From: a virus
Direction: 5' to 3' (one strand)
IMG/VR virus record: IMGVR_UViG_3300046488_000030
Location: 1 to 25,015 of that record
DNA length: 25,015 bases
Position numbers and translations under genes: made by a program. The notes below the pieces were generated by a model that was not told the origin of the DNA, did no database searches, and saw only the letters and a list, made by a program, of their open reading frames with translations. This document shows, piece by piece, positions 8,779 to 16,858 of this stretch (position 1 is the first letter of the stretch; every line of letters begins with the position of its first letter).

Positions 8779-9489
8779 TTAGAGTCTAAACCCCGGAGGA
8801 AGCATATTCGCTCTAGTCATATTGAATCGTAGACGAACATCTGAGTCCAAGTCTCTCTCGTCAGCAATCTCCATGGCAATCCTAGCTTCGTCGTAGTCCT
8901 TCTTAGCGACCATTTGTAGACTATCATCAAATCCCTTGAGGAAATAGTACAATGCTCCTTTCTCTACAGCATCTTGCACGGAATCTGGGATAGAGGGCAC
9001 CTCAGTAGCAATATCGGCTACTGTGAGGTCAGATGGTTTATTCTTGTAGTATTCGTAGTTTAACGTGTAAGAACCAGCAGGAATGGGAAATATCTCAATT
9101 TGCTTGTATCCTGTACCAGTAGCCGACCCAATCTCACGGTAGTACAGAGGACGATTAACGTCTTGGTTGATATTCCAAATCTTACTAATCCACTCTCCAT
9201 CTGAGTCTACTTTAGCAAGACGATACACAGTGTTATTAGTCGTGTAGTGTAACAGGATTAGTTCTTGACAGTCTGAGGCTAAAGGATACACAGCGGGAAC
9301 CGCCTTGGTTCCCAACGTCAGGGCAACTGCATCCTGTTTGAACCAATACCTCTTTGGAATTAACTTGGCCACGTCACGAATAGCCTCATTAACACAGGCA
9401 ATGATATCCGCCGTGATAGAATCAGTAGTAACAGTCTGAGAGCCACGGTGGGACTTGCGTTTGATTGTCTTGACGATGGTATTTAGAAT
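8779..9489 (-). CDS. head-to-tail adaptor protein, 236 aa (start extended upstream to a probable ATT codon)
   Basis: This belongs to the podovirus adaptor type that binds the portal and carries the hub. The helical core DAVEKGALYYFLKGFDDSLQ and the closing RLRFNMTRANMLPPGFRL fit. The first GTG (9372) gives 197 residues and would cut an amphipathic helix in two. In the same frame, 39 more codons upstream read IVKTIKRKSHRGSQ, then SITADIIACVNEAIRD, flowing directly into the GTG codon. No ATG, GTG or TTG is found there. The best start is ATT at 9487-9489, ten bases after GAGG and overlapping the stop of the upstream gene by seven bases. The extension is well supported; the exact start codon is not. 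Confidence 0.75.
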   Translation of the reverse strand: MLNTIVKTIKRKSHRGSQTVTTDSITADIIACVNEAIRDVAKLIPKRYWFKQDAVALTLGTKAVPAVYPLASDCQELILLHYTTNNTVYRLAKVDSDGEWISKIWNINQDVNRPLYYREIGSATGTGYKQIEIFPIPAGSYTLNYEYYKNKPSDLTVADIATEVPSIPDSVQDAVEKGALYYFLKGFDDSLQMVAKKDYDEARIAMEIADERDLDSDVRLRFNMTRANMLPPGFRL

Positions 9490-9938
9490 CGTAAAGTTAC
9501 CTCTAGTAGATGTCGATTTGCTTGAATTGCATATCCGTAAGTAAAGTCAATTCTGTTTGAGAAAGAGTATCCAATCCTGATAATAGCGATCTGTCGATTA
9601 AACGGGTCAAGAGATAGCCCGACCAGTCTTCGGTTCTCATTAACTACTGGATAAACCCTAGTTTCTTCTCTCTGTTTGACTTCTTCTTTGACCTCTGGGG
9701 CTCTGTCGGTAACCGTGACAGAGGTTTCTCCTGAAGGCTTAGTAACAGTCTTAGTGATTCTAACAGGTCCCTTAGTAGTTTTAGACTCTTTCGTTTCAGC
9801 GATAGAAGGTTTAGCATTGATCTGGCCTCTCAGTTCACCAATTTTACCTTGCTGTGTCCAGGCAAAGTATAGTACTCCTAGTAACAGAAGCAGAACTACT
9901 TTGAACCTGTTAGACCACAGGAGTTGTAGGAGTAACAC
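9483..9938 (-). CDS. single-pass membrane protein of unknown function, 151 aa
   Basis: GTG start with AAGGA six bases upstream, inside the end of the holin-like gene (29-base overlap). Residues 5-27 are a strongly hydrophobic segment after a short N-terminus with one Arg-Phe-Lys turn. Residues 30-105 are a charged Lys/Glu/Thr-rich linker. The last 45 residues are beta-rich with alternating aromatic residues (IGYSFSNRIDFTYGYAI). An N-terminal anchor with a periplasmic beta domain next to a holin-like gene would suit a spanin-like or other lysis accessory role, but this is inference only. Confidence 0.7.
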   Translation of the reverse strand: MLLLQLLWSNRFKVVLLLLLGVLYFAWTQQGKIGELRGQINAKPSIAETKESKTTKGPVRITKTVTKPSGETSVTVTDRAPEVKEEVKQREETRVYPVVNENRRLVGLSLDPFNRQIAIIRIGYSFSNRIDFTYGYAIQANRHLLEVTLRF

Positions 9939-10134
9939 CTTTATCCTTTTTGGCGAAGTGTTCAGCGGCGTTAGCGGTGAATACGCAGAAACATAGAATC
10001 TCGAAACAGCCCTTCCAGTCCGGACTATCTATGACTTTACAATAACCCATTAGGCAAAGACCAACAAAGAACTCTGACCCCATTGCCATTTTACGAAGAC
10101 CTTGATTCTTAATAGTCTCTAATAGTTTAGTCAT
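9910..10134 (-). CDS. holin-like small membrane protein, 74 aa
   Basis: A short protein with a basic amphipathic N-terminus (MTKLLETIKNQGLRKMAMGS) and two hydrophobic segments, FFVGLCLMGYCKVI (about 22-36) and CFEILCFCVFTANAAEHFA (about 43-61), then a Lys/Thr/Pro tail. Two spans, small size and an ANAAEH-type end of the second span fit class II-like phage holins, which form lesions in the cytoplasmic membrane at lysis. No endolysin gene lies in this window, so the call depends on topology alone. GGGGGGAT precedes the ATG. Confidence 0.55.
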   Translation of the reverse strand: MTKLLETIKNQGLRKMAMGSEFFVGLCLMGYCKVIDSPDWKGCFEILCFCVFTANAAEHFAKKDKGVTPTTPVV

Positions 10135-10155
10135 TTTATTATCCCCCCAGGACTA

Positions 10156-10170
10156 CAATCGGTACGATTG
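10156..10170. repeat. perfect inverted repeat CAATCG-GTA-CGATTG
   Basis: Six-base arms with a three-base loop, in the 77-bp gap between the S74 fibre gene and the holin-like gene. The same gap holds GGC-GAA-GCC and TGAGGC-GA-GCCTCA (10201-10214, covering the fibre stop codon). This stack of hairpins in the leader of the holin-like gene could slow or partly terminate transcription into the following genes. There is no clear U-run. Confidence 0.5.
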
Positions 10171-10211
10171 GAGACGAGGCGAAGCCGAAGACGATGAGAG
10201 TGAGGCGAGCC

Positions 10212-11357
10212 TCATTTCTGTTTCTCCAACAATGAAACCCTCTTCCTAAGAGATTGGACCTCAGAAACCAATACGGCGATCAGGGCGTTCGGGTCCACGC
10301 CTTTCAGCCCGCCGCTTCCCGCCTGGACGACGGCATCGGGGTAGACCTTCTCGACTTCTTGGGCAATGAAGCCCATCTTCTCCCCAGGGCCTCTGGCCTC
10401 GTCCTTCCAGAAATACGTTACAGGCCGCAAGGCGTCAATCGTTCCAAACATGGAACCGAGGGACTTGATACTCGTCTTGAGCCGAACGTCCGACGCCACG
10501 CAACCGCTGATCGTCCCGGTTGAGTTGGTCGTCAGGCCCAGGGTGCAGGACACGACGTTGTTCTGCGAGATCGCGCCAATGACATGGAGCGCGGTTAGAG
10601 GGTCAGTGGCACCAATCCCAAAATTCTGACCGTTGTTGATGTAACTCTTGCCCGAAGACCACAGTCGTATTTTTAGAGCACTGGCGGCGTACAAGTCGAA
10701 ATACGAAGAATCATTGCTTCCATCTTGCACTATTTGAGAAATGAGATGATTCGATTGGTTGTTGGCCTTCAAGAGGAAACCCTGACCGTTGTTAGAGAAC
10801 ACGCTTACAGATGCTCCAACCGCCATATCCAACGCCCCCGTCGTAGTGAATGTTGACTTCCCGGTGGAGCCGAACTGTGCGGAGCCGTTTACGTCGAGGG
10901 TTGTGGCGGGGGCCGTCGTCCCAATCCCCACATTCCCCCCTTGCAATATCGTCATAAGTGCAGTAGCGGCGTTGTTTCCGAACGTGACCCCCGCCGCTGT
11001 ATCGTTCCAGTACATGTACGACCGAACCCCACCTCCATTTGCGAACGTGAATCCAGTATTAGTCCCTCCCTCGAACTTTGAAAACGAGTTCCCTGCGCCT
11101 TTGACGTGGAGGATAGAGTCTGGGGCCGTCGTCCCAATCCCAATATTCCCAGCCGGAGTGACCGCAAACGTCGTCGCATTCGCCGTCAATGCCCCTCCCG
11201 CCCTGGTGTAGACGACCGAGTTGGCGGGGAGGTTGGAGATGGTGACGGAGGAGGCGGTTAAGGAAGAAACCGATCCAACAGGTTGTTCTCCTTTAATCGG
11301 AGTAGCATTTGCACTAACTCCAATAAGTAGAGTTAAAAGAGTTAAAAACTTAATCAT
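10212..11357 (-). CDS. exported tail-fibre-like protein with C-terminal peptidase S74 chaperone, 381 aa
   Basis: Residues 1-18 form a Sec-type signal peptide (MIKFLTLLTLLIGVSANA). Three beta-helix-type repeats with the consensus G-N-x-G-I-G-T-T-A-P follow, at about 70-85, 141-156 and 245-260. Residues 289-381 are an intramolecular chaperone of the endosialidase type: SDVRLKTSI at 289, with Ser289-Asp290 the expected self-cleavage site, GFIAQEVEKVYPDAV at 329, and a C-terminal helix for trimer assembly. This architecture is typical of phage fibres and of bacterial surface proteins. The signal peptide is unusual for a virion protein. From codon 29 onward the gene is clearly more GC-rich than its neighbours, suggesting acquisition. 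Confidence 0.85.
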   Translation of the reverse strand: MIKFLTLLTLLIGVSANATPIKGEQPVGSVSSLTASSVTISNLPANSVVYTRAGGALTANATTFAVTPAGNIGIGTTAPDSILHVKGAGNSFSKFEGGTNTGFTFANGGGVRSYMYWNDTAAGVTFGNNAATALMTILQGGNVGIGTTAPATTLDVNGSAQFGSTGKSTFTTTGALDMAVGASVSVFSNNGQGFLLKANNQSNHLISQIVQDGSNDSSYFDLYAASALKIRLWSSGKSYINNGQNFGIGATDPLTALHVIGAISQNNVVSCTLGLTTNSTGTISGCVASDVRLKTSIKSLGSMFGTIDALRPVTYFWKDEARGPGEKMGFIAQEVEKVYPDAVVQAGSGGLKGVDPNALIAVLVSEVQSLRKRVSLLEKQK

Positions 11358-11777
11358 TTACTTGCTCCCACACTGGACAACAGACATAGTACCCTGTGAT
11401 ACTCCAGTCCACAGACCCCATACCTTAAGTCTAACTCCGTCCTGATCCCTAGCCTTAAGGTTGATAACCCATGAAGCACCAGGATTAAGAATGCGCCCTC
11501 GCACAGATGATACAAGGTTGGAGAATGAGAGTCTCATATCAGATAAACTCTGGTTCTGAACCTCGATAACCTTTCGGTTGTTCATGAGGTTGTTAACTGT
11601 ACCTGAACTGGTGTCTAATGCACCCGAGTCGATCAACGTAGCCGTGGTGTTGACTAAAACCATAGTCAACGTACAGGATGAGTTGATAATCTCATCAACC
11701 TCAGTGGCCGCGTTGGCGCCAACGGCGCAAGCAACAAGTAAGACTACTGCCGTCAGAATCTTCTTCAGTTTATTCAT
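11358..11777 (-). CDS. exported protein of unknown function, 139 aa
   Basis: A typical signal peptide (MNKLKKILTAVVLLVACAVGANA) with a basic start, a hydrophobic core and an A-N-A cleavage site near residue 23. The mature part is about 115 residues, Ser/Thr/Val-rich and probably beta-structured, with two Cys (CTL near 35 and VQC near the end) that could form a disulfide in the periplasm. It abuts the S74 fibre gene. Exported proteins between capsid and lysis genes may act on the host envelope (for example superinfection exclusion) or decorate the virion; nothing in the sequence decides. GAGGATATAATGA precedes the ATG and includes both a ribosome site and a TATAAT hexamer. Confidence 0.75.
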   Translation of the reverse strand: MNKLKKILTAVVLLVACAVGANAATEVDEIINSSCTLTMVLVNTTATLIDSGALDTSSGTVNNLMNNRKVIEVQNQSLSDMRLSFSNLVSSVRGRILNPGASWVINLKARDQDGVRLKVWGLWTGVSQGTMSVVQCGSK

Positions 11778-11806
11778 TATATCCTCTAATTTACGACTTA
11801 AAATGT

Positions 11807-11825
11807 GGGGTTTTGAATGGACCCC
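11807..11825 (-). terminator. possible weak terminator after the major capsid gene
   Basis: Read on the minus strand, GGGGT and ACCCC pair across a nine-base loop in the 70-bp gap after the capsid stop. The tract that follows is ACATTTTAAG, so the U-run is poor. A partial terminator just after the capsid gene is common in phages because capsid is needed in excess. Confidence 0.4.
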
Positions 11826-11847
11826 TTACCATTTACGGAATTACGAT

Positions 11848-12681
11848 CTAACTGCGGAGTTCGACTCCATGGTCATCGCGCATCTCTTGGCTCCCGAACA
11901 ACTCGGAACCACCGAAATGATCCAGCCAACCAACGCGAGCGAACTGCTCGATCTTAACATTCTTCTGCATCGCAAGAGCAAGGCACTCGCGGTGAATCAG
12001 CATGTTAGACGTGTTGTTGCCCGTCTTGTACGCCTCAGGTGAGATATGGACAGCCGCACCATACAGTTCACCGGGGACGTTACCAGACATGATGGCCTTA
12101 CCAGAACCAATCGCATCATATCGAACGAACTTGTCGATACCGAGGATGGTGTTCTTAACCGCAGGTTTCAGGAAGAAATGACGATCAGTAAATGGAACAC
12201 GGGCATCGTCAAGATACTGAACTGCACGGCGAAGGTTAGCGTCCGTCAGGTCCGTGTTAAACGTACCAACGGTCTGGGACAGAGCAGCCGCACGAATCGC
12301 AAGGGCCTGCTCAACAAGCACACCAAGGAGATAACCCATCTTCTCAGTATACAGTCGGCGGAACTCGTACTTGCTCTGAGCGAGAACAATGTCGAGAACC
12401 TTGATATTAACACCTTTCCACTGGTCAATAGTGATATCAACCTTGGACTCAGTGGGCGACTCAGAGTCGAGTAGACCAGTAGAGGTAGAGATATTACCAC
12501 CAACCAGGTTTGAAACCGTGGGGACGTGGATAATATCGCCAAAACTAGCAACATCAGCATCGAAACGCTGAACGATGTTAGCAAGAACCAGGACACTCTC
12601 ACGAGCGACGATGGTTTCCTTAGACCACACCTCGGGGATAAAATCCGCGTGCGTGGTAGACGTAGCAATTACATCAGCCAT
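11848..12681 (-). CDS. major capsid protein (P22 coat-like), 277 aa
   Basis: The shell-forming coat protein. The opening (TTHADFIPEVWSKETIVARE), DIIHVPTVSNLVGGN and the DQWKGVNIKVLDI strand match the P22 coat/gp5-like group of HK97-fold capsid proteins often annotated in podoviruses. The length (277) is short for HK97-fold coats but usual for this group. It sits directly after the scaffold gene and before a terminator-like hairpin. AGGAG about ten bases before the ATG is among the strongest ribosome sites of the operon, in keeping with high expression. Confidence 0.88.
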   Translation of the reverse strand: MADVIATSTTHADFIPEVWSKETIVARESVLVLANIVQRFDADVASFGDIIHVPTVSNLVGGNISTSTGLLDSESPTESKVDITIDQWKGVNIKVLDIVLAQSKYEFRRLYTEKMGYLLGVLVEQALAIRAAALSQTVGTFNTDLTDANLRRAVQYLDDARVPFTDRHFFLKPAVKNTILGIDKFVRYDAIGSGKAIMSGNVPGELYGAAVHISPEAYKTGNNTSNMLIHRECLALAMQKNVKIEQFARVGWLDHFGGSELFGSQEMRDDHGVELRS

Positions 12682-12697
12682 TTAAACTTTCTCCTAT

Positions 12698-13486
12698 TTA
12701 CTTCAACGTGCCATTCTTGATGGCATCATTGATTTCAGGCAATCTCTTCATGTACGTGGCGTTATCCATCTCCGCAAGACTCTTGCGTGTAAGCGCGGTT
12801 TTCCCGCCTGAAGATGAGGCACCAGGTACACTAGAGATGGCCTGTTTAGTCAATTTGTTCTTAAGAGCATCCTCTGCTCCCTTAGAATACGATTCCTTGG
12901 ATTTGCTACCGAGATGTCTAGCCTTCACATTCTCGTAGAACATCTCAAGAGCATCAGCATTCTGTGCGATCAGTTGCTGCATCACAGGTTTTAAAGAACT
13001 AAAAGACTTGTCCAGCTCTGGCTCAATTTCCCTATAAATAGGGTCCTTTTCGGCTTTCTGATTAGCCCAAGACTCTGCCTGGAACCGATTCTGAGCAACT
13101 TCCTGCTCTCGACGCTGGGCCTGACTAAGATTCTGATACGTGTTAACAATCTCACGCGCAGCAGACTCCTCCATTCCCAACTTCTCGACAAGTCGTTTAA
13201 CCTCAAGATCAACTACAGACGGTTGCTTTGGACCACTCTCTTGCCTGACCGTTTCCAGTTCTCGAATACGCGCCTCAAGACGTTCGCGGGCCTCTCGTTC
13301 AGAATTACGTTCTTGAATGACCTCGTTAAAACGACCCTGTGGTACTTTATTCTCAGGTGCTTTTGCCTCTCCCTTATTCTCTAAGGTCGGAGTGATAGAG
13401 GCTGCTTCCTGCGTCATTGCGGGGGACGAATCCGCAACAACTTCTTGACTATTAACGTCCGTCTGTTCTGGAACCATGTCTGCCAT
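12698..13486 (-). CDS. capsid scaffolding protein, 262 aa
   Basis: Position between portal and coat, high charge, and a long coiled coil (about residues 50-150, rich in Arg/Glu/Gln: EVIQERNSEREARERLEARI) identify a scaffold that directs procapsid assembly and then leaves. The N-terminal 50 residues are acidic and disordered. The C-terminal 40 residues are basic and helical (TYMKRLPEINDAIKNGTLK), as in scaffolds that use a basic C-terminal helix to bind coat. AAGGAT precedes the ATG. The gap to the coat gene is 16 bases. Confidence 0.85.
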   Translation of the reverse strand: MADMVPEQTDVNSQEVVADSSPAMTQEAASITPTLENKGEAKAPENKVPQGRFNEVIQERNSEREARERLEARIRELETVRQESGPKQPSVVDLEVKRLVEKLGMEESAAREIVNTYQNLSQAQRREQEVAQNRFQAESWANQKAEKDPIYREIEPELDKSFSSLKPVMQQLIAQNADALEMFYENVKARHLGSKSKESYSKGAEDALKNKLTKQAISSVPGASSSGGKTALTRKSLAEMDNATYMKRLPEINDAIKNGTLK

Positions 13487-13496
13487 TTACTATCCT

Positions 13497-13772
13497 TTAC
13501 TTCTTGGGTAGGTTAACGTCGTCCCCGACGATTTCATCTTCATAATTCTGAAGAAGCATCAGGACCATTTCAAGTCCTGCTTTACGACCTAGATCAAAAT
13601 TCAGTTTTGCTAACTTAGTATCAGGAATATATCCCTTCTTATCCCCATCAAGTTCTGCATCAGAATAGGCTACACAATCACTCAGGTCTGTCTTAAAAAG
13701 TCGCATACCCGCCGACTGGACAAGACTCTGAATTGTAGTCTTACGTTGATACTCCTGTTCTAACTTATCCAC
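13497..13772 (-). CDS. hypothetical protein, 91 aa
   Basis: A soluble, mostly helical, acidic protein, unrecognised. It overlaps the end of the portal gene by eight bases and ends ten bases before the scaffold start, so it is co-translated with head genes. Features are a basic N-terminal helix (MDKLEQEYQRKTTIQSLVQS), a middle with DCVAYSDAELDGDKKGYIPD, and an acidic tail. A minor head or assembly role is likely from context only. Confidence 0.75.
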   Translation of the reverse strand: MDKLEQEYQRKTTIQSLVQSAGMRLFKTDLSDCVAYSDAELDGDKKGYIPDTKLAKLNFDLGRKAGLEMVLMLLQNYEDEIVGDDVNLPKK

Positions 13773-15903
13773 CTATTGCTCTCCCCATTGAAGCGGTTGA
13801 TGGTGCCTGTGTCTGATTAAAAGGAGTCGTATTCGCAGTAGAACCTTTATTAACTCCACCAGAAGCTCCACCATCACCGCCAGGACCCTGTTCCTTCATA
13901 ATCTGATCCTGCATCATCATCTGCATATGCTGTTCTTCAACTTCTTGCTGCATTAAGGCATAGTGACTCTTGATTAACTTAGTAAATAGTTCAAACTGAA
14001 GAGGAGTAAGGGCATACTTCATTGACTGAAACTCTGGTTCAAGGTACTTTAGGTACTCATGATGATCCATACCTTTCTTGGCAACCACGGCCTGCTCTGC
14101 GAGACACAGGTCGCGCTCATCCTGAGGAGTCATCATATCCTCTGGATTCTCGGGAAGCATGCCCGGATACAGTTCGTCAAGTGAGTGACCATTGAAGAAC
14201 ATACCATAAATCTTATCTAACAACTTAAAATGAAACTGAAGAACCTGAGGTGGTAACTGTTGCACACTAGTAAAGAAGGACATCAGTTGCTGACGTTGAA
14301 TGGCAGGATTCTCAGTAGCGTCTAAAGCAATCTTGATGATTACATCTTTGTGGCCACCTTCGATCTCTTCTGGTTTAAGTTTCCTGAACTTGACACCAGT
14401 GGGGCCAACGATGCGAATGAGTTTGATATGGTCGTAGAACTGGTAGTTTAGGTATTCGGCAAACACAAAGGTGGGTCTAAGGACTAGTTCAGCATATAAC
14501 TGGGCGGTCAGGATAAGCCGCCCCATAGCCTCGCGGTTAATCTGAGTTGATTCAGTAGCCGTTGAGACACCAGACTGTGCAATACCCTGTAAGTTACTTG
14601 ATGCGCCCACAGCCTCGCGGAAGTCATTCTTAGAGATACTATCAATCTGTAATCCGTGACTGTAGACTACAGGAGGACGTAACGGTTGCAGACCGTTCAT
14701 GTCGTTCGTGTCTACGATACCATTAGGTCGGATAGTCAACTGTGCATTCTTAATACCAGATGAACGACCCTTAAGCCACATGGTAGCAAGAATAAGAGTC
14801 TTGTTATCCATGGTCTGATTGCGGGTGTCGTTGATCTCTTCCTGCATTGACTGACCGATCTGTGCAGCACCCATGCCAGGAAGTTCAAATTCTTTAGGGA
14901 CATAAGGGCACACAACGTAGGGTTTCTGATTGTGCCAGAATGGATTCTTCTCTAGTTTAAGAATGGCCTTGCCATTAGCAATGATAACCACGCATTCACA
15001 CAGTTCGTCCTCGTCCATCTCCTGTGCTTTGAGTTCTTCTTGAGTCATCACATACTTGCAGGGAAACAGACCCCACCGTTCCATGATCTCTACTTTACCC
15101 TTCTTGCTAGTGTTAGTAAAACCACTTGAGGATAGTCGTTGGTCAACATCAGCAGAAACAGAGGAAGACTTGGCCTCTGATACCTCATCTAATGCGGCCT
15201 CGTCGTGTTCGCTAAACCAACCCTTTGCTACTCGCGTGTCAACCCAGTTCTCATCCACGAGGTACTGCTCACCAATCCAACTAGCTTTCTGAACATCATT
15301 ATACGGAACGCTAATGTCTGAGATTTGGAAGGTTAAGAGGTCCACTGGCTCAAATGTCCACGTGTCCTTGATCGTATCCATCTTTTCAATTGGATTACGC
15401 TCACCTTTCTCATTGTATGAAATCTTGGTACGCTTGACCTCTTCAAAGTCCCATAGGACCTTACGCACAGTAAGACCCGCTATGACCATTTGCCTGAGTG
15501 AGTCCATGATCCTGGCCTTGAAGTTGTTCTGATCCATCTGGAAGCGATTCAACTGCGTAAGCGCGATAGCAGGACCCTCATCTCCATTGTTATCCCGACC
15601 AGCGTACTCCATCCAATCTTCCTGTGAGAAGATCATGCCATAAATCTTACCTACGATAGTCTCCACAGCACGGAGTGTTTCAGGAACAAAGATATTAGCT
15701 AGACCCTCGTACTGCTTCTTCTTCTGTACCATCTGGTACAACTCATAGTACGTGATGATGTTGCCCTTCCAGCGACGAAGGACTTCATCAGACTTACTAA
15801 AGTCAGAGATGATCTCAGTGATAATAGAGTCGTGATCCGACTCACTTAATCGCTTAATGTTCTCGTCACTGAGGCACGGTCTGTTCTTCAAGTCTGTCTC
15901 CAA
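13765..15903 (-). CDS. portal protein, 712 aa
   Basis: The dodecameric DNA-entry channel of the capsid. The segment GMGAAQIGQSMQEEINDTRN (343-362), ending with TMDN, is the conserved portal helix followed by a D-N motif. SGVSTATESTQINREAMGRL (444-463) is the TATE region shared by large podovirus portals. The C-terminal 80 residues are Met/Gln-rich and then Gly/Ser/Thr-rich, probably a disordered barrel tail. The length fits large P22-like portals. The start is a TTG without an obvious ribosome site. An ATG ten bases upstream is out of frame by one, so either TTG is real or there is a one-base difference in the TTT run between them. Confidence 0.88.
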   Translation of the reverse strand: METDLKNRPCLSDENIKRLSESDHDSIITEIISDFSKSDEVLRRWKGNIITYYELYQMVQKKKQYEGLANIFVPETLRAVETIVGKIYGMIFSQEDWMEYAGRDNNGDEGPAIALTQLNRFQMDQNNFKARIMDSLRQMVIAGLTVRKVLWDFEEVKRTKISYNEKGERNPIEKMDTIKDTWTFEPVDLLTFQISDISVPYNDVQKASWIGEQYLVDENWVDTRVAKGWFSEHDEAALDEVSEAKSSSVSADVDQRLSSSGFTNTSKKGKVEIMERWGLFPCKYVMTQEELKAQEMDEDELCECVVIIANGKAILKLEKNPFWHNQKPYVVCPYVPKEFELPGMGAAQIGQSMQEEINDTRNQTMDNKTLILATMWLKGRSSGIKNAQLTIRPNGIVDTNDMNGLQPLRPPVVYSHGLQIDSISKNDFREAVGASSNLQGIAQSGVSTATESTQINREAMGRLILTAQLYAELVLRPTFVFAEYLNYQFYDHIKLIRIVGPTGVKFRKLKPEEIEGGHKDVIIKIALDATENPAIQRQQLMSFFTSVQQLPPQVLQFHFKLLDKIYGMFFNGHSLDELYPGMLPENPEDMMTPQDERDLCLAEQAVVAKKGMDHHEYLKYLEPEFQSMKYALTPLQFELFTKLIKSHYALMQQEVEEQHMQMMMQDQIMKEQGPGGDGGASGGVNKGSTANTTPFNQTQAPSTASMGRAIGG

Positions 15904-15955
15904 GAAAGGCCATTTTTGATATTGCAGAATGGCGAAACTGCGCTTTAGAACTTAC

Positions 15956-16510
15956 TTACCAGGTAGCGGCAGAAGCGCGAAGCCACGTATTAGTAGCGGT
16001 ACAGACGTAGATATAACCGTTATCAAACTTAATCTGACCCGCGACTCCAGCAGCCCCAGCAGAAGCAGGAGTAGCGATAGGGACAATAGGAGCTACCGTA
16101 AAGGTTGCCTGACCAGTTACTCCAAGAGTACCAGCCACGACAGTATTACCTGAAGCAGCAGCGACGGTGAACTTGTTAGAGGCAACCGCGACGTTACCTG
16201 ACGGAGCGAGAGTCGTACACGCAACAGCGGCGAGAGTGGACGCACCTGTAACTGCAAGGGTCGTACCCACGGTAGCAGCACCAGCCGCAGCCAGAGTTCC
16301 AGCGACGTTAACGGCACCGGCAAAGCTCACAGCACCAGCGGCATCAACCAGCGCATTGCCAGTAACCGTACTAGCCGACACAATCGCACCAGTAGCATCA
16401 ATAGAAGCAACTACCGTACCCGCACCATTAACAAACTGAAGCGGAGCAATCCATTGCATAGTACCATCACCCATCCCAACAACCGTAGCGTCCGTAGAAC
16501 CTGTAGCCAT
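15956..16510 (-). CDS. head-fibre or decoration-like repeat protein, 184 aa
   Basis: Composition is extreme: Ala, Gly, Val and Thr make up most of the protein, in repeating units of the form G-T-L-x-V-T-G-x-x-T-L. These are expected to fold as a trimeric beta-spiral or beta-helix fibre. The N-terminus (STDATVVGMGDGTMQWIAPL) would be the virion-binding end. The C-terminus (GVAGQIKFDNGYIYVCTATN, then TW-RA-ATW) resembles the small beta tip domain of phage fibres. The position between terminase and portal suggests a capsid fibre or decoration protein rather than a tail fibre. AAGGAGA lies upstream of the ATG. Confidence 0.65.
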   Translation of the reverse strand: MATGSTDATVVGMGDGTMQWIAPLQFVNGAGTVVASIDATGAIVSASTVTGNALVDAAGAVSFAGAVNVAGTLAAAGAATVGTTLAVTGASTLAAVACTTLAPSGNVAVASNKFTVAAASGNTVVAGTLGVTGQATFTVAPIVPIATPASAGAAGVAGQIKFDNGYIYVCTATNTWLRASAATW

Positions 16511-16529
16511 TTTCTTTTAAGTCTCCTTG

Positions 16530-16850
16530 TTAAAGTTGTGCGGGTTTCCCTGTCGCACGATTTACGACGGTTACGCCATCATCCTGAGATACCCGTCTGT
16601 TCTCTATTTCCCAGGCTTTTCCGGCAGACAATTTGTGAGCAATAGAGTTGCCCGTTTTCTTGTCTACATGGGTCCAACGCTCAAGCGTTTGACCTAGATT
16701 AACATTAGACTTGGACTTACCCAGTAGATGTTGCTTATATAAAGCTGGCCAGTGGTCGTCGCATGAACGGACCTCAACTGGCGCGTATTTAACTATAACC
16801 AAGCCTTCAACCTGGCATTCTGGGTAGGAACAGGTCTTTGTCTCTTCCAT
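16530..16850 (-). CDS. small Zn-binding-like protein, 106 aa
   Basis: The first 35 residues hold C7-x4-C12 and C30-x2-H33, a plausible zinc site (CSYPEC ... SCDDHW). The rest is basic with no recognised domain. Genes of this size between large terminase and portal are often unnamed packaging or head factors. The gene follows the large terminase after a 39-bp gap that carries the second copy of a promoter-like element, so it may start an internal transcript toward the portal and head genes. Function unknown. Confidence 0.65.
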   Translation of the reverse strand: MEETKTCSYPECQVEGLVIVKYAPVEVRSCDDHWPALYKQHLLGKSKSNVNLGQTLERWTHVDKKTGNSIAHKLSAGKAWEIENRRVSQDDGVTVVNRATGKPAQL

Positions 16851-16858
16851 CTTCTCTC

